Of a DNA stretch of 64,000 nt, positions 29,001 through 37,130 are shown piece after piece. The translations under genes were made by a program, and so were the position numbers. A model generated the notes under the pieces. That model did not search any database, had not been told where the DNA came from, and was given only the letters and a program-made list of their open reading frames with translations. Numbering within the stretch: the stretch's first letter is position 1; every line of letters begins with the position of its first letter. The stretch spans positions 20,449,501 to 20,513,500 of the forward strand of contig JABWDB010000002.1 of the NCBI GenBank assembly GCA_019614645.1, in the 5' to 3' direction. This DNA is from Stratiolaelaps scimitus (lineage: Eukaryota > Arthropoda > Arachnida > Mesostigmata > Laelapidae).

Positions 29001-32000
29001 TAGGTTAGGCGGGGGGGAGGTAGCTTCGATACACCCATCGTTTGCCTCTCCAGGTGAGAAAATTCGGGGTCCCACCCGATTAGGTCCAGGGGTGCCTTCT
29101 CCTACGCAGCAGTAAGGCAGCGAGGCAGACAACTCCTGATTTCAGGAGAACACTCACTCCGTAACAGCGAAGCTGCGGTGGTCTCAGCTGCAGAAGCAGC
29201 AACGAGCGTCATTACGAGTTCACGCCTCATCGACGCCGAATTAAACCCCAAGCGACCGACCGCCCCCCTTCTCACCAGTGGCAGAAGGCCCTCAACTGAG
29301 TTTATTTCGTAGCCAGATCGAGGTTGGGAATGAGGCTGCGCGACCGCCTAAACCTCGCCCAGCTTTAGGTCTCCGTCTCTTTCCCGAGACGTGGGGAGCC
29401 AAGAAATCAAGGAGATATAAACGGGTGAACCCCTCAGAGTCCGTCAACGACAAACTTTTCGGCACAATTTTGCCCAAATAAGTATTTGTAGATATATATA
29501 TATATATATATAATAAGAATGCCGGATAAGCTCCCGCTATTTGAGAATTTCAATAGCCTTCCCCTTTTCGTTGTTTAACCTGTGCGACCGTGTGTGTGTG
29601 CACCATTGAAGCAGGCCATGTGAGCACTACAATTCAGTAGCAACGGTGTTTCTCTGCTGCATATTTTTGTTCGTTATAAAGGAGAAGATTCCAGGTGGAG
29701 AATTTTCGACGTCTCGTTTACAACTCATATCGCAAAGGTCAAAACACGGCTCAAGCAGCTCCGGACATCTGTGTTATGCATGGAAAAGATATGCTAGCTG
29801 AAAGGACAGCTCGGGATAGCTATTTTGATCTCTCAACATGCTCTCATTATGATTTATTTTTGCATAGGATTATCCCGGGAGACGAAAATAAGTGTCTGTC
29901 AGTATTAAGAAGCAGAAATGGTTGGAACAGTTATTACGACTGATACGATTGATAAACACCTCTGCGCGAACCACACGCACAAAGGCAAGAGGTTTTTTGT
30001 GAAAAAATGTCTTCACGATAATATACCAGATAGCGCGACAACCGTGAAATTGGTCTTCCAAAACTTTGAAGAGGAGGTCCTTTAGCATCCCCGTAGTACC
30101 AACGCATTAATCGACAGATTACAACCACTTCCATTCATTGTCTAATCAAACCGTTAATTTATGAATTAACAAGAACAAAAAACTCATTAAACGAGTTTTT
30201 CTTCGAGAGAAAACCCGCCAAATTCTGTCGAGATGGATTCAAAGGTCTTGTGGGGACGTGGGACAATGTAATTAGCAACGCCAAGAGCTACGAGACAGAC
30301 GAGTCCGATAAATAATTTCTAGCCTCTCAAGTCTTTCATAGTCGAATATCTGTCTTTAGGAAACGGCAACGCGTCAGCTGGTTCGAGTGTTTGATCGAGT
30401 CAAATGCACTGCCAACATTACGCTAAAATTCCCACACGCGAAACACGGCCACGAAGCAAGATTTTCCAACCAGACGAAAGGGACCCGCCTGGGAACTCGA
30501 TTGGCACGGAACGGGTGCTATGACAACAATCGATTTGGCCTCTCATTTCCTTAGATTTATCTCGGTGTCTAACTCCTTTTTGCACATCTCTTGTTTTCTT
30601 TCTCTCCGTCTCCGTGTAGGACCGTATTGTTTCTCGCTCTCACCGGCTTAATTTATGTATTATATCTCTTTTTTTTCTGCTTTGAGATCTCCACTTCCCT
30701 TTCCTCTCGAAAGCACAGAGTCCCGCATCTCTGACGGGTCCTTTTCGTTTTGAGTTGAGCTCCTTGATGAGTTTGAGTATAAGGGGACGCCTCCCGGGGG
30801 ACCGTTCAGGAAAGATCCCCAGCGCTCTGGGGAGAGAAGAGAGAGAGCGAGAAAGAAAGATCGGGGGCTTCGGTTTCATTTGAGCAGGAAAAGCCGAGGA
30901 AGAAAAGACAGCAGCTCGTTGCTTCTCACTTCGCTTCCTTCTATCCCGGCTCCTGCTTCCTATGCTCTAGCTAGTCTGTTACCGCGGTGTGGCGGGAGGC
31001 GAATCTTGAGTGCCTGTGCCCCGAGGGGAGGGGTCGGCTGTGTGTGCCTTCGGATCGCCATCCGAAACCCTCTTCAAAAAACACCTCGAATCCTTCAGAA
31101 ACGGGGGGCAAAGGCACTGTCATGACATCCTAGCCCTAGCAGGGCCCGAAGTAGGAAATAGACGTCGGAACGTTTTATTGCTCGATGGACCAGCATATCC
31201 TCCCCTCATATGTGATTTTGTAGATGTAACACTTGTGTGGACATCGGACATGTTTGTACACATTATTGGTAGACACTACGACCCGGTGTCCCTGTCACTT
31301 CGTGCATTGAACGACAAATACGCAAAGTGGTGGTACAACACCCACAGAGATGTAACAGGATAGCAAATAGAAAGGGAGTCGCCTGGACGGAAGACCTATC
31401 GATTAGGTTTGTCCCTTGACATGAGACGTTCAACTACTTTTACGCTAACATGTCTTGTATAATGCGTTCTCCGAATGAGCTCGTAATGAAGCTACATGAG
31501 GGTAGTGATAAATTCAAATTTATCTTTCTCAGAGGTGCAAGAGAAACACCAGAAACGTAGCGGGACGGGCTCAGCTTTTGAAAACAACGTACAATAACCC
31601 TTCCCATTTTGGGATCGCTTTTCAATTAAAAGCCTTTTTGCCGCCTTTACTGCCCGAGGCAGACCGAAAAACCCTTTCTACTGAAAGGAAAAGAAAGAGT
31701 ACGAATAGGTCGATGGATCCCCCGAGAGAAAGGCAGCAGTAAAACATTGAGGATTGGGGTTCGGCTAGCTAACATGTAGATATAACTGGCACTTCAAATG
31801 GTTCGTTTTCCTTGCTCGAATAAAAGACAATTACATTACGTTTTACATTAAAAAAAAAGGCCTACGGATTAGGCCCATATGGATGAATTTCTAAATAATT
31901 TTCAATATGTACAAAACTCGGTGGCTCGAGGTTTTCCGATGCTATATATAATATTACACGTAATCATCTGCCGATGTTTGTAGGTACGAATCTGCAGAGT

Positions 32001-35000
32001 CATGTTCCGAAAAGCATTGGCAATTGAGTGTGACGATATGGATCACAGGAAAATGCAACGATCGCTCTCTCTCTCTCTCTCTAAATGCTATAAAATGTGC
32101 AGTAAGATCGTATCGCGAATCGGCTCAACCTGCTTTACTTCGCTTCGCGCCATGCAAGCATTGCAGAAATCCTTGAGTTATATTTTGTCATTGTCCTCGT
32201 AAAAATGGGTAATAGAAAATAAGTGTTACTGTGCATAGCACAAAGGAAAAACGTGATATACAGACTTCAGCAATTATTGTATCACAAGGAAAGTTCGCTC
32301 CATAATTTATCGTTGCATAAGAAGAGCAGAAATAAGGTGAGTCATTGGTAATAATTGGTCGAGAACAGCCACAACGCATGTTCGAGGAAAATAACAGTAG
32401 TCTACGTGTTATAGATGAAAACTTCAAGACGATGAGTACGAATTCTTGCAGTATATACATACGCACGCCATTTGTTCGCGCTCTGTAGATTCATTCTATT
32501 TCCTTCGATGCGTCAGTAGTTTGTCTGCTTTCAAAGCGAATACATGCTAAGTGAAGTATCTGATCAGAGCGAAAAAAGTACCTCTCTCTAAATTTCTCTA
32601 TGTCTCTCTCTCTCGCTGTGTGTGCCTGCCCGTCTATCCTGGTCGGTGTGGTGCGTTCTGTGAATCTGACATGTGACGACGTCGAACGAAAAGAAGCTCG
32701 TCATTGACATAGTACGACGAGCGGGTTAGGAGTCAGGCTAAGAAGCTCGCTGTACGTGGAGCGCCTGCTACACCTCCAATGGGAGAAGATCTAAAATTCA
32801 GCGGTGGTGTGTCACTCCTCATGGCCGCAGCGGTCCTACAACGGCCTGAGAAAAGTCAACGTGTCGAAACGATCGACTCTCCTTCGATTGCTCCAGAAGC
32901 AGGAGACGCAGACAGGAAGGGGCTCAGGGCAGGTTCATCCTCATGGCAGGTAGTTAGGCTCGGGTTCAGCGGGGCGAGGCGAAGCGGAGATGTTGAGAAA
33001 GGACAGACTTCTCGTTGAGGAAGAAGAGAGTCAAAATGAGCGCCACATTTCTTCACGAACCCTCTCTTTCGAGAGACATCTAGGGCGGGGTGCGCCCTTT
33101 TGTGACATCGTCGAAGGGCAGGGGACGTAGTTGCGGCTGCCACCGTCGATACATTGCTTGACCTGACGGGTTCGCAGGAGCGTGTAGCAGGAGCCAGCCC
33201 CGCCGCTCGGAGGAGGGGAACACTCTTCGCCTATATTGCACCACCCAATAAGGCCTGCCATTGGACAACGGGTGGAACAGTGTCAACGACGACGAAAGAA
33301 CGTGGGATAAACTGCTATGGCTCGGGTTCCCCCCACCACCGAGACAGTGTGGTGTACTGAGTGGAACGGTGACTGTGTGGAAGCACGCTCATGGCTCGTC
33401 TACGGCTCGGCTAGCTACCCCGCAGTGACTGCGGCCATGGGCGTGTGGGCCAGCAGAAGTAGCACTGGTTGTGGTAGTTAGAGAGCACAAAGTTAAGGTG
33501 GAGCTCAACGGACGGAGGGGATGTACTGAGCAGCTGCGCTTCACTGGGGGCAAGTGATGGTGTCGTAATCACTCGGCTGCGCTTAGCAACAACCTGAGCT
33601 GGTTAACGTCACCGAAGCTTTACACTCCTCAACCATTGTCTATCGTATATATATATATATATATATATATGAAAGAGAGAAATAGAGGCGAGAGAGCTCA
33701 GCCGGCCTTACAGGTTTAATGGTATAAGGCCATTGAGGCCATTGATGGGGCTTCAGAAAGCCCGAGAAAGAACGATAATGAATTACGACTCTCGTAAGCG
33801 TATAATCCCGACGACGTTAGAATTCGCAGTCAACACCTTCGATGCACAGTGACATAAATCATCATTCGACGCCGTCTGTACTCTACATGGATATACACAC
33901 AAGGATATACACCGCGTACAACGGATTCTAGGAGTGGCCACTCATGGACGCGCGAAAGAAAGCTTAATAAGAATCTGTAGCAATCTATCCGTGTTCGTAT
34001 CGCGAATAACCCAATAATCCGTGGTCGAGTCGGAATAACCCACCGATCTCTGTCACCATGACGCCATTCAACTCGACATCGCTGCACACCGGCCGAAGAT
34101 GAACGATAGTGATTCTCAATTCCCCAATACTTGGTCGTCACCTGAGCCAATGCCAGACGGCAGTAACAGTAGGCTGGCCCCATTTCCATGTTGCGGATTG
34201 TAGAAGAACCAAGAGTCAAATGTGACTCCCAGTCGTAGTAATGTCAGCCCACCCACACAGGGGCTATTCTACTGGTGGTGGACCAAATCACAAACCGCAC
34301 AGACACGAGACGTGCTTGGCAATTTATTCGACGTGGAATTTCAAGCAGCAGATGATCCCAAGAAGCAGTTGGGCGCGGAACATGAAAAGGTAGCCCCAGA
34401 CAGGTTCCAAGAAGGAGGCTTGAAGATAGAGAGGTGGCGCGCGATCCGCAATTTTGTTATACCTAAAATCCACTAGGGGAACTACATTGAAATACCCAGA
34501 TTGAAGCCTGCTTACGGCATCCAAACGTTCGGTCCAAAGCGATAGGTGGCGTATTGGGCGATAAATATTGGAATAAATAATTTTACTTTTACTCTACAGT
34601 GAACAGTACGCCAGAGGAAATAACAATGTTGGCTGGGTAGACTTTAACCGGTCGACGTTGGAAAGATTCTACTCAATAATTTAACACGTACCAAGCTGAT
34701 ATCCACCTATATATATATATATATATATATATAGATAGATAGATATATATACAAGATTCACGTGCAAAGTTCTACATAGATGTATAGTTACATTTTGCCC
34801 TCGGGTAGCGTGAGATCGATGCCTCTGAGCACTTCACTGGCTCGATTGCCATAGCCGTAGGTAACGCGTAGACGGTCCACGTCGACGGCGAGTTTCTGCG
34901 TCCGCCGCATCGTTTCCGGGTCAGAGGAGAGCCGGCACAGCGGAATCTTGCCCCCGAGCGGCGCGTCCCGACCGCCGCCGCCGCCACCACCGCCACCGTT

Positions 35001-35153
35001 GGTTTCGTTGAGGGCATTGTGTGATGCCACAAAGCCCTCGTTATCGTGGGCGCCTCCGACACGGGCTTGGCCCGGAGCACCCTGTGCGTTGAATGTTGAA
35101 GAGTACGACACCGACTCGACGGCCGCGCCGCTTTTACCGTTGTAACGGGGGAA
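4834..35153 (-). CDS. ABC transporter subfamily H (ABCH) half-transporter, seven coding exons, 5' end incomplete
   Basis: Joining the seven minus-strand exons listed below gives one uninterrupted frame of 832 residues, counted from the first codon at 35153. All six junctions agree in phase. NBD: Walker [10 protein letters not shown] (residues 126-134), Q-loop MPQ, signature LSGGQQRR (225-232), Walker B LLILDEP (245-251), D-loop VGVD (253-256) and H-loop TTHY (His283). The membrane domain follows, with one segment near 467-489, a large glycosylatable loop, and five segments between about 639 and 828. This NBD-TMD order and the motif texture fit ABCH proteins, often auto-named 'ABC transporter G family member 23' in mites. 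Family members are plasma-membrane half-transporters that dimerise; some insect members are needed for the lipid barrier of the cuticle. The substrate of this one is unknown. All catalytic motifs are intact, so it looks functional. The initiator Met is not visible. Family assignment is very secure; exact splice borders are inferred. Confidence 0.93.
5517..6006 (-). CDS. ABCH coding exon 6: membrane segments 2-5
   Basis: The acceptor is TTCGCAG|GCG in phase 0 and the donor is consensus AGCG|GTAAGT in phase 1. It codes residues 600-762. It contains [19 protein letters not shown] (second membrane segment), [20 protein letters not shown] (cytosolic coupling region), and hydrophobic stretches near 688-708, 715-740 and 745-760. 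It ends in [12 protein letters not shown], the strongly conserved end of this segment in ABCH/ABC-2 permeases. The open frame past the donor to 5257 is intron. Confidence 0.92.
6007..9768 (-). other. ABCH intron 5 (3.8 kb)
   Basis: It is bounded by donor GTAAGT at 9768 and acceptor CAG at 6007. The 7.2-9.2 kb part is richer in G+C and has several 60-105-codon overlapping frames on both strands. None has a recognisable motif, and I take them as chance. No extra transporter exon is needed here, because the flanking exons join into a complete membrane domain. Confidence 0.75.
9769..10371 (-). CDS. ABCH coding exon 5: linker, first membrane segment and extracellular loop
   Basis: The acceptor is pyrimidine-rich (poly-T, then CTTCTTCCAG|AAA), phase 0. 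The donor is consensus ATC|GTAAGT, phase 0, so the exon has exactly 201 codons (residues 399-599). It starts in the cytosolic linker and reaches the first membrane segment ([19 protein letters not shown], about 467-489). Then comes a roughly 110-residue non-membrane loop with possible N-glycosylation sites (NVT, NYS, NET). The [16 protein letters not shown] stretch near the end is a conserved feature of this transporter family. Confidence 0.9.
10641..11049 (-). CDS. ABCH coding exon 4: H-loop and NBD-TMD linker
   Basis: The acceptor CTCAAACAG|G completes Thr262. The exon reads [22 protein letters not shown], containing the switch His283. It continues [24 protein letters not shown], the C-terminal part of the NBD, to the [11 protein letters not shown] helix typical of ABCG/ABCH and ABC-2 proteins. 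The last third (about residues 340-398) is a charged Asn/Asp/Glu-rich linker with no conserved motif. The donor CCAAG|GTTATT is in phase 0 and less than ideal. The frame stays open to 10497, and I treat that tail as intron. Confidence 0.88.
11293..11467 (-). CDS. ABCH coding exon 3: ABC signature and Walker B
   Basis: This 175-nt exon runs from acceptor CCCACCCACAG|AT to donor AGACAGAC|GTAAGT. It codes residues 204-261 and carries the most diagnostic motifs of the gene: [17 protein letters not shown] (ABC signature), [17 protein letters not shown] (Walker B with catalytic Glu250, then D-loop). I read this exon directly from the reverse complement. It is flanked by introns of 2100 and 243 bp. 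Confidence 0.92.
11468..13567 (-). other. ABCH intron 2 (2.1 kb)
   Basis: It lies between donor GTTTGT (13567) and acceptor CACAG (11468). It contains a (GTT)n tract at 12538. No coding exon is recognised. Confidence 0.75.
12538..12568. repeat. (GTT)n microsatellite
   Basis: About ten GTT units in ABCH intron 2. Confidence 0.9.
13568..13815 (-). CDS. ABCH coding exon 2: Walker A to Q-loop region
   Basis: The acceptor is GTGAACAG|CTATGG. The first base completes Ile121 and the exon then reads [15 protein letters not shown], which holds the Walker A P-loop (Lys132 binds the ATP phosphates). It continues through [16 protein letters not shown], the Q-loop region coupling ATP binding to the membrane domain. 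The exon ends in VIEG at donor G|GTTTGT, in phase 1, which joins exon 3 to give a VIEDRIMFLL reading. The frame stays open past this donor to about 13458, but that tail has no ABC similarity and is intronic. The 3-prime donor GTTTGT is weaker than the others. Confidence 0.9.
14716..14743. repeat. TA-rich microsatellite
   Basis: TATATACATATATATACATATATATAT-type run with CA interruptions. Confidence 0.85.
16083..16135. repeat. CA-rich imperfect tandem repeat
   Basis: There are repeated CACAAACATCACA-type units, with ACAAACATCACACACAAACATCACAC visible as a near-duplicate. Confidence 0.7.
17251..17269. repeat. (TA)n microsatellite
   Basis: TA run of about 18 bp. Confidence 0.85.
17481..17518. 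repeat. CAG/CAC triplet repeat
   Basis: A short CAG run is followed by interrupted CAC units inside the GC-rich block. Confidence 0.8.
20305..20324. repeat. (TA)n-(TG)n microsatellite
   Basis: TA units pass into TG units. Confidence 0.85.
21325..21343. repeat. (TA)n microsatellite
   Basis: TA run of about 19 bp. Confidence 0.85.
21799..21835. repeat. Perfect 17-bp inverted repeat (hairpin)
   Basis: The arms TACCAGTCCCTTATATA and its exact complement are separated by 3 bp (TTC). A TA tract follows directly (21835-21850). The structure could fold as a stable hairpin or be the remnant of a small palindromic transposable element. No coding frame is involved. Confidence 0.9.
21834..21892. repeat. 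TA-rich microsatellite pair
   Basis: Two TA runs (about 21834-21850 and 21873-21892) are separated by a GT-rich stretch. Confidence 0.85.
22897..23240 (+). CDS. Candidate exon: signal peptide plus CxxC start of a small cysteine-rich (Ly6-like?) protein
   Basis: The frame is open from a possible acceptor (CCGTAACAG at 22899) to TAA at 23241. It reads basic [15 protein letters not shown], which looks like a signal peptide, then [13 protein letters not shown] CxxC right after signal cleavage, followed by Asn and acidic residues, is how Ly6/uPAR/Quiver-type secreted or GPI-anchored proteins of arthropods begin. The remaining frame has only three more Cys ([11 protein letters not shown]) and does not match the domain's later spacing. 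An intron may begin near 23009 (G|GTCACC) or the match may be chance. There is no ATG in the frame, so a start exon would have to lie upstream. It would be nested in ABCH intron 1 on the opposite strand. Confidence 0.22.
23601..23632. repeat. Imperfect 16-bp tandem duplication next to a TA tract
   Basis: GATATAAGAGACTGGC is followed by GATATAAGAGGCTGTG. The TATAAGRGACTGG core resembles the arm of the hairpin at 21.8 kb, and a TA tract (23588-23598) again adjoins it. Confidence 0.6.
27259..27278. repeat. (AGCT)n self-complementary tetranucleotide repeat
   Basis: Consecutive CTAG/AGCT units, each palindromic. Confidence 0.8.
29491..29513. repeat. (TA)n microsatellite
   Basis: TA run of about 22 bp, 180 bp upstream of the mariner relic. 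Confidence 0.85.
29695..30160 (+). pseudogene. Decayed mariner-type (Tc1/mariner superfamily) transposase
   Basis: The first part reads [20 protein letters not shown] and continues to [18 protein letters not shown]. This is the N-terminal helix-turn-helix region of mariner transposases, although the initiator is now GTG. The frame then jumps to [12 protein letters not shown], which corresponds to the block holding the first catalytic Asp (29881-29883). A large piece between is missing. After a TGA (29941-29943) and a +1 frameshift, homology resumes in another frame (from 29921) through KKCLHDN (second Asp, 30017-30019) and TTVKLVFQ. It ends at [13 protein letters not shown] (third Asp, 30116-30118), just after an in-frame TAA at 30107. 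I count 32 residues between the second and third Asp, where mariners have 34. The copy has an internal deletion, a frameshift and stops, so it is dead. Clear terminal inverted repeats were not found. Confidence 0.85.
30178..30201. repeat. Short inverted repeat after the mariner relic
   Basis: AAAAACTC and GAGTTTTT flank a short AT-rich loop. It could be incidental, or what is left of the element's 3' end. Confidence 0.4.
30600..33600. other. Intronic stretch, moderately GC-rich, no gene recognised
   Basis: Overlapping short frames on both strands lack motifs. A (CT)n tract lies at 32065-32082. G-rich, CpG-containing DNA occurs at 30.8-31.1 and 32.8-33.4 kb. Confidence 0.45.
32065..32082. repeat. 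(CT)n microsatellite
   Basis: About nine CT units. Confidence 0.9.
33645..33670. repeat. (TA)n microsatellite
   Basis: TA run of about 25 bp followed by GA-rich sequence. Confidence 0.9.
34708..34750. repeat. (TA)n-(GATA)n compound microsatellite
   Basis: TA run followed by three GATA units and more TA. It starts about 40 bp inside intron 1 from the exon 1 donor of the ABCH gene. Confidence 0.9.
34792..35153 (-). CDS. ABCH coding exon 1 (first visible): N-terminal region and start of NBD
   Basis: The exon begins after a good acceptor (TTTTCTACTTGCAG) and ends at donor AT|GTAACT, in phase 2. It codes residues 1-120 plus two bases of Ile121. The N-terminal part is Ser/Gly-rich and disordered-looking, with nine consecutive glycines at 53-61. 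The conserved NBD start follows, including the A-loop region around Tyr99 (VTYGYGN) and the strand leading to LPEGK. Frame and phase join exactly to exon 2, giving GKIYGLLGP. The only Met in the exon is Met82. The open frame continues a few codons past the acceptor but without an ATG. The real start is therefore probably in an upstream exon; initiation at Met82 is the less likely alternative. Confidence 0.85.
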
Positions 35154-35451
35154 CTGCAAGTAGAAAATCAACAAACAGGGGACAATCCCCGGGTGAGCGA
35201 ATGAAACTGATCAATGATTGTTATATAGCTACTACGGTACCACAAACAATATCTAGTGCAATTTAGTTCGTGTTGTCTGGTGATGCTGCTGCTGTTGTTG
35301 TTGCTGTTCGATTGTCTTCTAACGGAATTTCACTTGATAGTCGAGTTCAAGGTATCACCACTGATTTTAACTAATGGTGGAGCTAATTTATTAATAACTG
35401 GAAGAAATCTATAGGAATACTAAGTCGCGTCATATGTGAATGTGTCTATGA

Positions 35452-35478
35452 ATATATATATATATATATATATATATA
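35452..35478. repeat. (TA)n microsatellite
   Basis: TA run of about 26 bp, 300 bp upstream of ABCH exon 1. Confidence 0.9.
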
Positions 35479-36408
35479 CGAGTGCTAGGAGAACTGTACT
35501 ACCGTCTCTGCCGCCAGCAGGCGTAGAGATACGGCAGTCCCTCAACATTCGCGAACTGGACCGGGCGCTGGTGAACTTCCTTGCAACGCTGTATTTACCA
35601 TCAAACTCAGCTGTACCCAAGGCCGAAATTTCCCGCATACTATAACTGCAGCTCGACACGCACCGTATACACGTACAGATTAGCCCGCGCCGTCTCATTA
35701 TCGGTCTGCACGAAGGCAGGAGCCGAATCGTGTGATCGTTTATCGAAATTGACGAAACCTTCACCAGGTTAACAACCATCCGAGAAAAATCTCCTTCCCT
35801 GTCGAGGCAACACTTCCTTGATTTACACGAGACATGATTTTCTGTAGATGTCCACCATTAGATGGTTAGCTAGCTGTCAATAGCCTCATGCGTATGTCAT
35901 CAATCGTTGGCGTCAGACACTCACTATATTTCTGTTGGCGCTCCAATCATCATCATCACACGATAGCAATGTCTGATGATACGAGCGCATACACAAAGGT
36001 GAAAACTACCGTTCAGAGAACGAGGCCCGCCGAATGTATTGGACAGACGGGACGTTCACGTGCACGCGCGTTTATTTACATGCGTCGTAGACTCGGATCG
36101 AAGGCAAAACAGGAAAACTGCGAACATATGAACCGATATGGAGATCTTGACCGTCGAGTGCTGGCAGGAAAGTCGAGTTGTGCAAGCACAGGATGCGTCG
36201 GGGTGTTCGCGCACAATAACGAAGATTTTCCCTATTGCGGACCGTGCGCGCAACTGAATTGATCTCCGGTGGTAGCCGTAGCCCCGTGTGTGTCGTTTGT
36301 ACCTCTCTGCTAGATGGCTCTGCGAAATCTCTAGGCTGTGGCAGGGAGCCCGACCGACCGTGGAAGTGCGTCACTCTCACAAATATTGATAAGGGGCACC
36401 GGGTAGTT

Positions 36409-36431
36409 ATATATATATATATATATATATA
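36409..36431. repeat. (TA)n microsatellite
   Basis: TA run of about 23 bp. Confidence 0.9.
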
Positions 36432-37096
36432 CATGTTAGAGCCCAATGGCGATGTTATAAACAACCCAGTAAAAACGGCTATTAAGCCGAATTACCGCCA
36501 GTGAAACACCACTGCGGCTGCCAAACGACGGAAATAACCGCAACATCAGCGGCGGCGGCGGCTGACACTAACAGGAAAGTCGGAACTTATCATCGTTGAA
36601 TAGAATAATCATCGATCCTCGCACCCCTATGCAGTTGTTTTTTTGTTAATTTCACACAATCAGTTCTTCATCTTCTTGTTCTCTTCCAAAGAGACCAGCA
36701 TTGAAGACTTCCTCAAAGACTGCACCGAGTCATCAGAAGGCTGCAGCAGCTGTGCGGTGGTGGCTATAACCAGGCATTTTGCGTCTTGCTTATCGACTTT
36801 ATCCCGTAGAGACATTTGAGATGGGATATAGCAAAAAGATGAACGCGATGCACGGAGTTGAAAGCACGAGTTCTCAATTCGATTCGAGAGATTAGTGGCT
36901 CAGCCGTCCATCTCAGATATGTGTGATCTGATCGGCCGATTGGCTCATTGACTCTCATTTATCGAGCAGCTCGCATATGGTAAGCATCGCAGTGGCCGCG
37001 AGCCACACATTAGCTCGAATGAAAACTTGCCCCTGAAAGATGTCAAGCAGGTGCGGACGGAAGAGGAGCAGAAATAAGCCATGATTGCAATTCTTT

Positions 37097-37130
37097 GCGT
37101 TCTTTGATTGATTGATTGATTGCGTTCTTT
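37097..37130. repeat. (TTGA)n microsatellite between two direct 10-bp copies
   Basis: TTGA units are flanked by TGCGTTCTTT on both sides, which suggests a small duplication. Confidence 0.7.

Larger units (their letters stand above)
24500..29690. other. Intronic stretch without recognised genes
   Basis: Only short, mostly overlapping frames occur here, none with a known motif. The 26.9-27.8 kb part is richer in G+C. An (AGCT)n run lies at 27259-27278. The 93-codon plus-strand frame at 28581-28862 begins with GTG and is not recognisable. Confidence 0.5.
13816..34791 (-). other. ABCH intron 1 (about 21 kb)
   Basis: It runs from donor GTAACT (34791) to acceptor AACAG (13816). The split codon AT|C = Ile joins the two halves of the NBD start correctly, which supports this as one very long intron. 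Inside are the GC-rich block, hairpin, CxxC candidate exon and mariner relic listed separately. I cannot exclude alternative first exons or nested genes. Confidence 0.7.
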
